From assembly GCA_932294295.1 (NCBI GenBank), contig OW028573.1:58071829-58135828 (forward strand): a stretch of 64,000 bases of DNA. Direction: 5' to 3'. A model generated the notes under the pieces. That model had not been told where the DNA came from, made no database searches, and was given only the letters and a program-made list of their open reading frames with translations. A program made the translations under genes and the position numbers. Numbering within the stretch: position 1 is the first letter of the stretch; every line of letters starts with the position of its first letter. Shown here in pieces: positions 12,504 through 25,600 of the stretch. The DNA is from Alitta virens (Eukaryota > Annelida > Polychaeta > Phyllodocida > Nereididae).

Positions 12504-14325
12504 GCATGTGGTTGCCAGATATATTGGTTATTAACCTGTTTGGTTAGCATGTTATCACCCTTGGTCAATAAATGTAGTCCCCTAAGTGCCATGCATTACG
12601 AATAGATAGAAGACTTTCCATGCATACACAACTGTGGAGACAACAGATAACATCAACAGTCAAGTGTGGATTTCCATAATCTGCATGTAGGTCTAGCAAT
12701 GTTGAAGCAATGGCAGTTGGACCTTTACCAATGGAGGCCACTAGGTTCTGTCTTAATGTATAGTATTAAGATCAAGCACCAAGCCTTGATAATATATGCA
12801 AAATGTTTCTTACCATATTGACCGCATGGTCGATGCCAGTAATAGACTAAAATTCTCTACATTGACTGAGTGTAAACTTCCTGCTGCCATAATTTAGATT
12901 CACACTTTACACATCCATTGAAATTAAGCAGGGCAGCCTGGTATCGCCTGTAGTTTCATAACCTGTATATGGACATTATAATAAATCTATTTTTGCATTC
13001 GGAAGCCAGTATGCACTCAGAATATGCAGTGAAATATTCAACCAAATTGCAGTGTGAATTTCCAAGAATTAGAGAGATCCCTTGTTAGCTGGACAACTTA
13101 TTTACAAGGGATGATAACAATATATTTGATTTGGTAACATGTAGTAATAGGTCATAACAATATTTTTATGGCATAATTTATGTTAATTAATAGTTCCAGC
13201 ATCATATTTAGTCAATAACCGTGCAATAGGTACGATCAGACAATGAATTATCATGAGGGACAGATCAGATAATAGTTAACATATCTATGTTTAAAACAAA
13301 CCATAGCCAGGAAGAGAAAGAGTAGATCATTGATAAGATAAGTTGTAAATTTCACATGTCGTAAATGATTTTGTAACTCAATTTTATAACCTACATGCCT
13401 TTTCATTTTTGTCTGTATACTTACTAATAGTAAGATACTATGAAGTGGACTCTAAATAAGTTGCAGCAAGACTATAACTTGTTGGCCAAAAAGGGCTCTC
13501 CTGGGATGAATATTTCAGTATGTTGGAATAATGCCGAGCAGGGCCCACAAACAGTTTGTTTCATGAACGGTTAACTCATTTGTTTACAAGTGGCTCCATC
13601 AGCTGTCTGGGACACAATTGTTCTCATTGGCTGTTTCCTGTATTGCCTTCATCCAGTGCCTTCAATTTCCTGCCAGTTCTAAAGGCTAATTTGGTTTTGG
13701 CAATATAATATTAATTACACCAATGGCGACTGCTAATGAACAATTAATGAATGACCCAATCATTGTTTATGAACTAGGTTAATTGTCAACTGGAAGTCAC
13801 ACTACATCATATATTTATTGATTTATTTTTAAGATTTGGCTGCTGAAGCTAAGTATAGATTACATGTAATAAGGTATGGGTAAAACAATTAAATATAAAA
13901 AACGATATTTAAAGTCACAATAAAGTAACAATCAACACTAGCACAAAGGCTATTTGTGACAAAAAAAATAAGACAACTACAAATTAGATGAAAAAAAAAA
14001 CAATCACAGTTTGCAAATATAACAGGAGCATCCAGACCCCTCCCATGTGTGTAACAACTTTTTAAAACTCATCAAATCAACACTTCTTCAATTAGTAAAC
14101 ATATCCTATAAGTGAGAGCCATAAGAAAAAGTATTTTTATACCTGGGCCTAGGCCTTAATCTAGTATAGAACGAACGCTCTGAGTTTTGAAAATATATGC
14201 GTAGGCAGCGTAGAGCGTAGGGGGATAGCGCGGTTTCACATAAAGTTAGGAAAAATTCTGCCAAAACTTTTGGGGGTACAGCTGTCAATTGCAAATTTGA
14301 CGATCCGACCAGTAGAAGCAGAAAA
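12504..14325. other. Intergenic, no gene seen
   Basis: AT-rich non-coding sequence. A stretch rich in GCGTAGGCAGCG-like words at 14190-14240 resembles the interior of the short element that follows at 14326. No exon was found. Confidence 0.5.
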
Positions 14326-14478
14326 GATTATAGTACAAATTCACGCCTGTCAAACTCCGTGATTTTTTTGCGTCGTACAAATCGTCCACGGGATCGCCTA
14401 AAACGCCTACGCATGCAGCAGCGTAGGCAGCGTAGGCAGGGAGGGGGATTTTGCGAGGCCTGAATTTGTACTATAATC
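14326..14478. mobile_element. Short MITE-like element with terminal inverted repeats
   Basis: The 17-bp end GATTATAGTACAAATTC (14326-14342) is exactly inverted at 14462-14478, and the match extends with one mismatch to about 23 bp. The 153-bp body is GC-richer than its surroundings and contains GCGTAGGCAGCGTAGGCAG. It is non-coding. Confidence 0.7.
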
Positions 14479-15989
14479 AAACTTTGTAAATGTACATTGT
14501 TCCTTGGTGTATTATGCTTCAGGTAAAACCGGTAGCATCAACACACAGAAAGTAAATTCTGGTTTTAGCTGAACTGGTCTGAAATTCTGATGTCTTGTTG
14601 TACCGCTTATGATCACCTCATTTTTTTAGGTGCCATCTACTTCGAACTGCCATTCTTGATTATATAAAAAGAAGGTATAGCAACCTTTTTCTCTTCTTTT
14701 TCATGAAACCTGTCTATTTTTCACAAGTTATATTGTTTCCAGAAGCAGAATTTGTTGCACATTTTTATTTAATATCTTCTTTTTTTTTTTTTTACTTTTT
14801 ATGATATCACTTTTACCTCTGGTAAACGGAATGACCTGGAACTGGTGTAAAGTTTAGATGAGAAGCCATTCTTTTAGTATGAAGCTCTTTTTCAGTAAAC
14901 ATTTTTTCTAAAAAGGTTCATTTTCTGTCAGTTGTCTGTTTTGATATGGATTAAATGCAGTAAATGCATTTTGTCATGACCTGCAGTCCGCAGAAAATGC
15001 TACATTCACTTTTTTAAACTTTTGTTTTCCCAATGTAACGCAGCAAGTGGTATCATTGGATCTTTGGAAATTGTGGTTTTGAAGTTCCAATATTGCGGAA
15101 GCGAGGAAATTGCTCTGTAATTTTGAAGGTGCCCTATGGTCTTTATTTTTATAAATTAGGATTACTTTAGTTTTTTTTAAATCTCTTGGGAAAACACCTA
15201 TTTGGTATGAGAGATTTGAAATGTGATAGAGGTTGGGCTATGAGTAAGTTATTTGATTTAATAGGTTTAGGGCTGATTTCATTTATTCCGGAGCTAGTTT
15301 TTGGTTTCATTTCTTGACATTATCTCTACTGGACTGGCTGGAGTTAAAGTGAAAGAATTACGTAAATTGAGGGTGGGCAGAAAAAAAGATTCTAGGTCAG
15401 TGAAAGAGGCAAGTTTCGAACTATGTGTGTGTGTTAGTGTACTATTTATTGATTCGTTGTGAACGAAATAATATGGAAAATTATGTTTGACTTTAGTTCA
15501 ATTCAGTTTAGGCAATTATCAACATACAGATTAATTACTCTTGCGGTATTTTGAGTCTTAACCATTTGATATTACAACCAAAAAGGCAATTAATTTAGCA
15601 AACAAGACCCAAATCTCAAGTTTTGTTCTTAGAACGCTTGCAGAGATTAGTTCCAGGAAATCGGTGCATTTTTAATATCAAGTTTTCTTCTCGGAACACT
15701 TGCCTACAAGGGACAGTAAATGTTTCGATTGTCCTGAGTTATTCAGCCACAATTATTCTTGGCACATCCCTAATTATGAAACCATATTTGTAGATTTGCA
15801 GAAGGAATCAAATGTAGACATTTTGATTGCAATCCCTTGCTCATTGCAGGAGAATGTATTAGGCTGATAAAAAATAGTAAGTAGAATAGAAAGCTTGAGT
15901 AAAAAGTAAGAATTTCAAAATGAAACTTTATATAATACTGATATAAGAGATGAAGTCCATTCACCTTGAATTCACCTTGACCTAGTGCA

Positions 15990-16280
15990 CACACGCTAAA
16001 AAAATGTCCTGTAGTTTTTATGGCATCTTGCTGACAAATTTTATGCCCAGTGTCTTGCTGGAAAAATTACAGTTGCAATTTGGTCTACCATAAAAGAGGA
16101 TACCGTGAAATCTTAAAAATGGCACTTTACCGTAAAATATTGTCAATGACCCTTATAATGAGCCAATGTTGGGTTATCTACAGTGAATTTTATGGTATCA
16201 TACTATAGATGAGATTTACTATGTCTCACCATAAAATGCTGTGATATACTGAATAAATTACGGTAGACTTCCATTGTATT
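15990..16280 (+). mobile_element. MITE-like repeat, partial copy of the family at 28251
   Basis: Shares a long stretch in the same order and orientation with 28251-28510. Landmarks are TGGCA..TTTTATGC, ACCGTGAAATCTTA, ACCGTAAAATATTGT, ATAATGAGCCAATGTT and CCATAAAATGCTGTG. The terminal repeats seen in the other copy are not complete here. Confidence 0.65.
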
Positions 16281-16349
16281 TGCCACTGCAAATGCAATTT
16301 TAGAAGTCAGATTTATGTCGTTCATTGAAAATGACATGGGCCAGATTGC

Positions 16350-19300
16350 TTGTCTTCAGTAATGTATGCACGTGGAAAGAATTTGTACATGTGAATGCCC
16401 TTTTAGATCTTCATTCTTTTTGGGTAGTTTTCCCAATTTATTGCAAACAAAAAAGTCTCTATTAATATGTGTCATCATGTAAATTGAAGCCTTATTTGGC
16501 AAGCCTATGCTTGCAGTTTGTTCAGAGCACACATAAAAATGGATCTGTGAATAGTTGTGCATTCTAGTAACCATTTACTGCAGTTTCAATACAAGGTGCC
16601 GCCTATACCAGGCATCTCCTCTTTCGGGATAGCTCTAGTTACACAAATGCTTATGAGGTCTTTTAAAGTGTTGTCACATTTAGTCAGTGGTATAAGCAAT
16701 TGGTCATTGTGATATTTTTGATCTTATAATGTCAGACATTATCCGTGTCTGAATTATTGAGAGGGTGCATGCTGCAGGGCTTGTTCTGAGTGACAAAAAC
16801 CACAGAAGTCAAATTTCTGTGCTTGCAAGGTGTTGCTAATTGCAGGAAAGTTTACAAATAAAATATTTCCTAGTTATTACACCTCTGAAGTCACAGAAAA
16901 TATAATAGTTGCACAAAATCCTTCTTCAGTGTTTTTTATACATGCATATATATATTATGGTAATCGAAGTTAAGAAGATTGGTTCCAGTTTTGATACAGC
17001 AAGATCATGAACTTGAAAAAACAGAGATATATGATGGCATTCCAGGGGGACTATTTGAATCTGGAAATAATCACATGATTTTCAGGATGATGGGCCAGTT
17101 AATTTGATGACTTAGCAGAACAATTTGCGAACTTCTTCATTCAAGATTTTGAACTTATTCGTTACTCTTTTCAAGAGACATCGAAATATCAACCCCAGGG
17201 TTATCAAATAGAAACATTTGACAAGTTTACTCTACTAACCATTGATGAGGTTACCAAGATCGTAAACACATCTAAACCAACAAGTTGCCGAACTGACTCC
17301 ATTCCAAGTGGTCTAGTGAAAGATAACCTGGATATACTCGTTCCTGTCATCTGCATAATTGTTAATGACTCTCTGCAACTTGGTGAATTTCACAATGATT
17401 GGAAATTGGCTACTGTCTCCTCACTCCTGAAAAAGATTGGTCTTCCGTTAGCTTTAAAAAAACAATAGGCCTGTAAGCAACTTGTCTTTCCTCTCTAAGA
17501 TTGTTGAAAAAGGTGGCATCAACAAATTCACTCAGTTCATCAGAGTTCTTACAAAGCCAACTTCAGCAGCATTGTGCTTCTTAATGAATAATCTTTTGTG
17601 GTCCATGGATAAGGGGAAAGTATCTATCATGGTAGCATAAGACTTGAGTGCTGCATTTGACACTGTTGATGACGAGGTGCTGGTGTCCGTAATGCAAAGA
17701 AATATTGGCTGTGATGACACAGTACTAGACTGGATCATTTCTTACCTGCGAGGCAGACAGCTTCAAGTCCAAGTGAAAGACACAACATCATCAACACGTA
17801 CATTCAACTACTCTGTTCCACAAGGAAGCTGTCTTGGACCAGTGCTATTTAACATGTATGTGATGCGATTGCTCACTGCACTGATTCTAGTCAAGACTTG
17901 GGTGGCTATGCAGACGACCACTATATCAAAGACAGTTTTGTCCCATCTGCACTGCATTCAGAAAATCACTGTGTGCAGCGAATTGAGAAGTCCATCGGAA
18001 ATATCATTAACTGGATGTCTGCCAACTATCTTAAGATAAATCCAGAAAAGACAGAGATTACTATATTTGGCAGTCACCAATTTCTGTCAAAAGTGCAAAC
18101 AAGACATCTCAGTATTGGTCAAGAGCAGGTGTCTGTCAGTGATACCATCAAATATCTGGGAGTGTATTTAGATAGTGGATTAACTCTACAAGATCATATT
18201 ATGGCTAAATGCAAAACTGCCATCTGTAACATCCGCAAGATCAAGCAGATTAGGATATTCATCGACACAAAGACTGCAACAACATTAGCATCATCGTTGG
18301 TACTAAGTCACTTGGATTACTCCAACAGTGTACTTTGTGGTCTTCCTGACAATACCATTCACAAATTACAGAGGGTCCAAAACTGGGCAGCCAAGGTTGT
18401 TCTATGCCGTTCCAAGTATGACAGCTCTTCAGGGGCACTGCTGGCATTACACTGGTTGCCCATTAGACAGAGAATCGATTTTAAAATTCTTTGCTTAGTT
18501 TTTAAATGTATTCATAAGACTGCAGAAACTTATTTGTCTGACTTGATACAGATTCGATAATTTACTCGGAATACAAGATTGTCCAATAGTGACAATATCA
18601 TCCTCACTGTCCTATTTACAAGACGTTCGACCTTTGCACAAAGGTCATTCAGTGTATATGGTCCTTGTGTGTGGAACTCTTTGCCAGGAAGCATCCAAAA
18701 TATAGAAAATTACTTTTTTTAAAGCAAATTAAAGACATTTCTTTTTCAATCGATTTAAATATCAGTGTACAGTGCACTTGAATTACCTTTGTAAATAGTA
18801 GCGCTATAGAAATTTAATAAATGATAATAATAATAAATAGAAAAGACAGAAAATTGACCTGAACCCAAAATGGCACTCTAAAGCCTCAAACGTGTCAATG
18901 CTATACCTTCTTATTAAGCATGAATCTATTTGCCCTGCTTGTTGGGGCAAAGGTCAAGACAGGTGTCTGTAATAGATCTGTCTGATCCGTGACATAATCT
19001 AATGCATGCATTGCAAAGGCCGAGGTGAAAATGATCTGAAGGTGTAATAAGTTGTTATGTGCCATATTTAGATCCATATTACCTATCGTTCTTGAGGAAA
19101 CAAGAAAATCTATTCATAAAGATAATTTAGGACTCTTATAGCTGCTGGTGCAAGTTTTTAAGAGAAATCTTATCTAGTATCCAAAATTTGAATATGTTTA
19201 TTTGGCATTGCCATGGAAACCAACAATCTCAATAATCACAAGCAATCCACTTAATATCAATTAAAATCTAGTTGCTGAACTAAATTTAACATTGCAAATT

Positions 19301-21860
19301 GCCTAATGGCAAAAGTTACAAATATGGAAAAATCCAAACTAATTACATTTTTATCTTGATTATTTATTCTCTTTGCCCTGAAATGTCCTTATCCTTGTGA
19401 AGTCAGTTATTTGTGGGGTTCAATTATTGGTTGCCAGGGTAACATAACATCCTGTAGTCGGGAAATTGACATGGTCTGACAATATGTGTACCAAACAATT
19501 GCCAAATACCCTCAATTTTACAAATATGAATGTCTTATTCTCATCTGCTTGTTGTCTATAGATGATATTAAGTACTTTAAAGTTATATAATTCGGTTTTA
19601 TGAATTTCCATTTAGAAACATATTCCATATTTGTTTTCTTATTATTATGTAAGAGCAGTAAAGTTTGCCTTGTTTATCAATTCTTAAAAAAAATCGGCCA
19701 CACTTGTGTGACTGTTAGCTTCTCAGGGCAATTTTTTAAGTAATTAGGTAATTAGAAAATTTGGAAATTAAATGAAATTTCATATCAATTAGGTTCCTGA
19801 CCAATTAATTCTCGGTCAGCCTGATTATCATCATATGTTTTGATGGACGTGAGAAGCCTAAAATTAAACCAGTGTCACGTAGTATAAATATTCATTTCAA
19901 TAAATGTTATAAGGCGTGGTTTAATAAATGGGAAATATCATATACAGGGTGCGGCTTAAAAACTTGCACCAGCAGCTACTGCTACCTCTTTTGTTATTGC
20001 CTCAACTGACAGTGATTGAATGCAGCTGCAATTATACACACAAAAGTAATAACAGTCCTAAATTATCTTTATAAATATATTTTCTTGTTTCTTCAAGAAT
20101 TAAGTTTTGTATAGATATCAACCCGTTGGTGCCCCAACGAGCTTTTGGCGGGAAACCGCAACAGTGGTAAAACCCTTCTGGAGCCTCAAAATCCGGGCAC
20201 TTCCAGCATCTTGATGCCATTGCAACTACCACAGCCATCCACAACTCCATCTCAATATCGATCTAAATATAGCACATGCACATTTATCACACCTTTGGGT
20301 GATTTTCACCTCGGCTTTTGCAATACAAGCATTAGATTATGTCACTGATCATACAGATATGTTATAGACACCTTTCTTGACCTTTGCCGCCAAAAATAGG
20401 GCAAGTAGATTCATTTTTAATAAGAAGGTTTGTAAATCTTTTCTGTTAATTAACTGGCCAATCCTCCTGAAAATCATGTGATTATTTCCAGATTAGTTGT
20501 GGATTCAAAATGTCCTCTGGAATGCCATTATATATCTCCATTTTAATTTCATGACCTTGCTGAATCAAAACTGGAACCAACCTTATTATCATATAATACC
20601 ATAATATATTTATGTACATATATAAAACATTGAAGGAGGATTCTGTGCAAATATTATATTTTCTGTGGCTTCAGAGGTATTGTAACTAGGAAATCTCTAA
20701 TCTGTAAACTTTCTGCATCTAGAGACACCATGCAAGCAGTCAGAAATTTGACTTCCGTTATGTGTGTCATTCAGAACAAGCCCTGCAGCATGAACCCTCT
20801 CAATAATTCAGATACTGATATTGTCTGACATTATAAGATCAAAAATATCACAACCTCAATTGCTTATACCCCTAACTAAATGTGGCAAAACTTAAAAAGA
20901 CTTCAAAAAGTGGAAAGTGGTGGGGGGGGGGGGAGGGCTAGGGGGCATTTTCGAGGGTTATGTGGCAATAAAGTCTTTTCACTGAGCAGCCCTGAATTCA
21001 GCAAGACATAAGTCTTTCCTCTCCTCTTATTACTTATTTTGCCTTTCAGACATAGTAGGTCATACATAACTGATTCCATAAATATAATTTTCTCTGGAAA
21101 ATAACAGAAATCAACTAAATGATAAATATACATTAAAATGCACTAAAAATGCTGCTGCTAGGATGCACTTTGCTTCAGCCAATCAGAGTCAAGGGCCGGA
21201 ACTTTTTCAGACAATAGAATTGGAGTTTTCTGTTGTAGCCACCTGGTGGAAAAACAGAGAACCTTCCATGAAAATCCACTATTGCGTGGCACACATTTTG
21301 TCAGACCATGTCTTTTTCCTAACTACAAGATGTTATGTTACCATGGCAACCAATAATTGAACCCCACAAATAACTGACTTAATTTTATTTTACAAAGAGA
21401 ATGACATTTCAGGGCAAAGAGAGTAAATACTCAAAATAAACTGAAAATTTCCTTACATTATTCCATATAGTCTTCAGAGGCATCACATTGCTTTACATTG
21501 CTATTTGCAATATTTTATTTAATTCAGCAAAATAGAAAACACTAGATTTTAATTGATATTAAGTGGATTGCTTGTGATCATTGAGATAGTTGGTTTCCAT
21601 GGTAATCCCAAATAAACATATTCAAATTTTAGACACTAGATAAGATTTCTCAATATATTATTGGTATATTGAACCTACAGTAAATGGTTACTCAAATGCA
21701 CAACTATTCCAGGTGTATTTTTCATGTGTGCTCTGAACAAACTGCAAGCAAAGGCTTGCCAAATAAGGCTTCAATTTACATGATGACACATATAAATAGA
21801 GACGTTTTCTTATGCAATAAATTCGGAAACTATCCCAAAAGCATAAAAATATAGTCTAAG
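16350..21860. repeat. Rearranged inverted duplication
   Basis: Six blocks left of about 19.7 kb recur in reverse complement to the right. A is 16350-16620 with 21670-21860. B is 16670-17105 with 20440-20870. C is 18890-19050 with 20270-20425. D is 19085-19165 with 19965-20115. E is 19165-19270 with 21540-21660. F is 19360-19500 with 21285-21430. The left order is A-B-C-D-E-F. The right arm, read in reverse, is A-E-F-B-C-D, so block E-F has moved. A LINE splits B from C on the left only. Divergence of several percent and indels show it is not recent. Confidence 0.8.
17107..18838 (+). mobile_element. CR1/L2-group LINE, 5'-truncated and frameshifted
   Basis: Encodes most of a non-LTR reverse transcriptase in broken frames. 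In order: WKLATVSSLLKK, DLSAAFDTVDDEVL, SYLRGRQLQV, VPQGSCLGPVLFNMY, catalytic YADD (about 17907-17918), YLKINPEKTEI, IKYLGVYLDSGL, LHWLPIRQRIDFKIL and WNSLPGSI near 18680. Frameshifts occur near 17460, before 17640 and near 17870, so it is inactive. The 3' end is an (AAT)-rich tail at 18815-18838. It sits inside one arm of the inverted duplication and is absent from the other arm, so it inserted after the duplication or was lost from the other copy. Confidence 0.85.
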
Positions 21861-23033
21861 AGGTTAATTTATATTTTTTTGTTTCGCCAAAATTCTTTTA
21901 ATATCAGCTAGTAGAGAAATTGTTGCATCGATAATACCTAACAGGGCTCTTTGGCCGGTTACCCTCCATAATGTTTCTACGGCAACCAGACGATGCTTTT
22001 TCAAAAGTCAGCCTACATTGTTCTGATGTTGCAAATATGTATTTAATGGGGATTTTACTAGGTGTACAAGACTAATTTTAGCTCATACATAGACTATTCC
22101 TCAATATATTGGCCTTATTTGGCTTTGAAATGCCTAGCTCATGCCAAATAAGGGATTAAAACAAATAACCCCGTCTGTCATGTGAGTACCAATAGGTAGT
22201 GAAAAAATAATATTATATCACTGTGGTATTGTTGGAACCGAAAATAGGGCCATATTTGTGGCCATCTTGATTTTCTCATAGAAGGATCGCTCGGATTCAG
22301 CACATCCAAATTACCTTAAAAAGCATGTTGCCACAAATACACAGCCGGTTCCCACGGAAGCTGATTTTGTGACACAACAACCCTGACTAGGTTGGTCACG
22401 TATAAGTTGGTCTAGGTTGGTCACGTATAAGTTTGCCACCTGACTGTCAGAGGAATTCAGAAATCGAAAGTTTAGTGAACAGCTGAAAAGCATAATGAAC
22501 GGTTTCCGGGCATATACTAATAGCATGATAACTCCATGGTTTTGTCATAAGGTCGTGAGACATCTAAGAAGAATGACTTCTCTCGTGCTATATTTATCAC
22601 ACAAAGATTCCAAAGTTCTTTCCAATCAAGAAACCTTTATCATTGATAATCAGACTTCCCAGGTGGGGAACGGGTTACGTTTGATCATGCCATCTAAACA
22701 GACGACATTGCAATAAAAAAGACACAAAATAAATTAAAAATTTGATGTTCATGTTCCATGAGATCTTCAATAGTGAAATCACCAGCTATTGGCCAGTTAC
22801 AAAATGATTAAGGCTGACCTAAATCATGCTGGTTTTGGATGAATAATTGACATCTTTGGTAAAATGCTTTATGTTCTGGATCTTGTATTTCTACTTTAAA
22901 TAGATGAATCACCAGCTCCTCTCTGCATTTGATATGCAAATTCAATAAGTGTCAATCTGATAGCTCCTCATGACATCCGCTGCATCTATTTAAAAAAAAA
23001 AAATTCTGTTTGCATACAAGGATGACTGTCTAA
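21861..23033. other. Intergenic, no gene seen
   Basis: AT-rich, non-coding. The only structure noted is a 25-bp direct repeat, GGTTGGTCACGTATAAG plus flanks, twice at 22387-22436. Confidence 0.5.
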
Positions 23034-23611
23034 AGGGGGGTTCTCACATAGCTGGTTTTCCCGGTACAGCCGTATTGCTCTCGTAGAATTATGTAATACC
23101 CCATTTTGACACCCTCACCACGGTTGTTGGAAGCAAAAAGGGGCGATGCTCAAGGCTACGGGTGAGTTGGCGGCAGCGAGGTGTGAATCGCAGACACCCG
23201 GCGGATCACACGTAGGATACGTACCAGACCTGACGGATGATGCCCAGTCTGATGCAGGGTGAGCCAAGGGTAAATCACATTTATGACGGGAGACTCCACA
23301 GCATCAACGTACGACCTGCTGTACGTGTGGGGGGCGTTTCAAGCTCGAGTCAATCACGACTGTGAGGGTTTCAAGGAACGACCCGGCGAGTTAACTACGT
23401 GAACTACGTGTATCACGTTTGAAGGCCAGCTGTCATGGTGGAGGGGGCAGATGTGAATATATAAAGTGGCTGCTTGTCTGTAGCCTTCATTCTGCTCCTC
23501 TTTACCACAGAGGAAGGACCATGGCACATGCAGTAGACCAACCAACATTGTAAAATTGGCTCAGGCCAGCTTGGAATTAAATCTGCAACTAGCAACTCTT
23601 GCACAGGCTAT

Positions 23612-24909
23612 TATGCACAATGAAGAACAATCCAGAAGAGCTGCAGAAAGAAGACGAGCAGTTATCCAGAGAAGGAGAAGGAAGAGATATTGGGTGAGGC
23701 TATGGCTCTTGCGAAGACCTCAGATGGGCTAATACGAATGCATGATGAATGAACTATTGATGGAGGATGGAACCCACTACAAGAACTTTGTGAGAATGCA
23801 GCCAGACATGTTCCAAGAGCTGCTTGCCAAAGTTGGGCCTAGGATTACCAAGCAAGAACCTTCTGGAGGAAAGCTTTGGAGCCAGGACTCAGGATTGCCA
23901 TCACCCTGAGGTATTTGGCAACTGGCAACAACTACAAGTCATTGATGTATGGCTTCAGAGTGGCCCACAACACAATCAGCAACATCATTCCTGAAGTCTG
24001 TGAAGCCATCATAGCTGAGTATGCAGAAGAGTGGAGAGAAGTTGCACAGCTGTTTTAGACTAGATGGACTTTCCCCATTGTATTGGTGCCATAGATGGGA
24101 AGCATGTGGCCATCAGGTGTCCTCCCAAAGTTGGTTCACTCTACTATAACTACAAGGGCTTCCATTCCATTTTACTCATGGCTCTTGTGGATGAGGACTA
24201 CAAGTTCATCTATGTGGATTGTGGAGAAAATGGTTCTGGATTTGATGGAGGAGTTTTTGCTGCTACAGCCCTGAGGGAAGCTCTAGAAGATGGGACCATT
24301 GGATTACCTCCACCTGAACCTGTTGCTGGTGGTGACAGACCAGTACCATACTTCATCGTTGGGGATGATGCCTTCCCTTTGAGAACCTGGCTGATGAAAC
24401 CACTGCCTCTGCGCAACATGACCAGACAGCAGAGGATCTACAATTACAGACTCTCCAGAGTCAGAAGAATTGTGGAGAATGCCTTTGGTATCCTGGCATC
24501 AAGGTGTAGGTGTCTGCTAACCACTATGCCCCAGAAAAGCAAGAATGGAATCTTTAGTCCTTGCATGCTGCTGCCTTACAACCTTATGAGAATCAGATAT
24601 CCGACAACCCAGAACAACATGCTTGACCACGAAGATTCAGTCACCCATCAGGTCAATTCTGGGTCTTGGCGGGAAGCTGGAGAAATTGCTGAAATGCCAA
24701 AACATAGGATCGGAGGGAACTACAGCTACACAGAGTGCCAAGTTACAATGACTGTATTTGGTGGACCATGTCAACTCAGAGGAAGGAAGTGTCCCATGGC
24801 AAGACGATATGATTTGAGAAGCTTCTGGACCTGTGCCTTCATCTCACGTGGTGCCTGGTTCTTCTTCCTTGAACCCTCCTTCAGTGGGATCCTTGCTGTC
24901 TGCCAGTGA
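23612..24909 (+). pseudogene. Harbinger DDE transposase, broken
   Basis: The DDE/D-type transposase would cut and rejoin the element at 3-bp target sites. The N-terminal helical region (RITKQ, LEPGLRIAITLRYLATG, YGFRVAHNTISNIIPEVC) lies at about 23780-24058. The catalytic domain lies at 24064-24560. Visible acidic residues are D in IGAIDGKH (24094), D in VGDDAFPL (24364 or 24367) and E in VENAFG (24475). Breaks: an in-frame stop near 23728, a frame change near 23860, and a stop plus frameshift at 24057-24064 just before the first catalytic Asp. After about 24600 the sequence is less like the family. It cannot make a full transposase. Confidence 0.88.
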
Positions 24910-24944
24910 TAACCTTCCTGCCAGGTTGACTCTGCTCAACATGA

Positions 24945-25600
24945 GCCAGCTGATGAACTCGTCCTTCCGTATGACTCAGATGTCTCCGAAGAAGCAATCA
25001 CCTTATCCTGTTCCTGTTCCCGTAGATGTTCAAGTAGAAAAAACAAGAAAACTCCATAAAGCTTTATGGCCTTTTTCAAGAGAGCATACCATGTAAACAT
25101 CTTTGTGTGACAAATAAAATCAAAAAAGTCCCTCATCTTCCTCTGATGATCCTTGTAGTCACGTCTGGTCCTGTCATAGAAGATGTCATTCTCCCGGTAC
25201 CAGTCAGCGATTTCTTGCTCATCATTGGGAGGTAGAAAAAGCTTGGATTCTTCTGAAATGCAACAGGAGCAGTGGCAGAGGAGACCTGGGTGGCAGGAAA
25301 TTGACTGGCATCACTATCATCATCTTCTTGTTGGGTGTCTCTCTTCTCCTTGTCTACATCAAAGTCTGGATCTCTGTCGCTGTCATCCATGTCAACATCA
25401 GAAGACTTGGCAAAAGAATTGGCAGGATACTTGGCAGATGACCTGGCAGGAGACCTGGCAGGAGATGTGGCAGGAGACTTGGCAGGAGACTTGGCAGGAG
25501 ACCTTGCAGGAGATGTGGCAGGAGCGTGATAAGTAGAACTGGCAGGACTAGCAGGAGCTGCAGGAACACTGGATTCTTTAGACTTGGTTTAATCATCGCA
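24945..25600 (-). pseudogene. Harbinger second protein (Myb/SANT- or MADF-like), broken
   Basis: On the minus strand a low-complexity region of S-P-A-K/R tetrapeptides (about 25535-25400) leads into an acidic stretch (DMDDSDRDPDFDVD). A helical segment IADWYREND..YDRTRRDYKDHQRKMRDFFDF follows near 25220-25100, matching the DNA-binding partner protein encoded by Harbinger elements. A frameshift near 25250 separates the acidic part from that segment. In active elements this protein carries the transposase to the nucleus and the DNA ends. Confidence 0.75.

Noticed and set aside
24210..24419. 69-codon minus-strand frame inside the transposase
   Set aside because: Shadow of the DDE domain on the opposite strand.
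25354..25596. Leucine-rich minus-strand frame and Trp/Gln-rich plus-strand frame over the same repeat
   Set aside because: Both are off-frame readings of the 12-bp tandem repeat in the Harbinger partner gene; the S-P-A-K/R frame joins the acidic region and is the real one.
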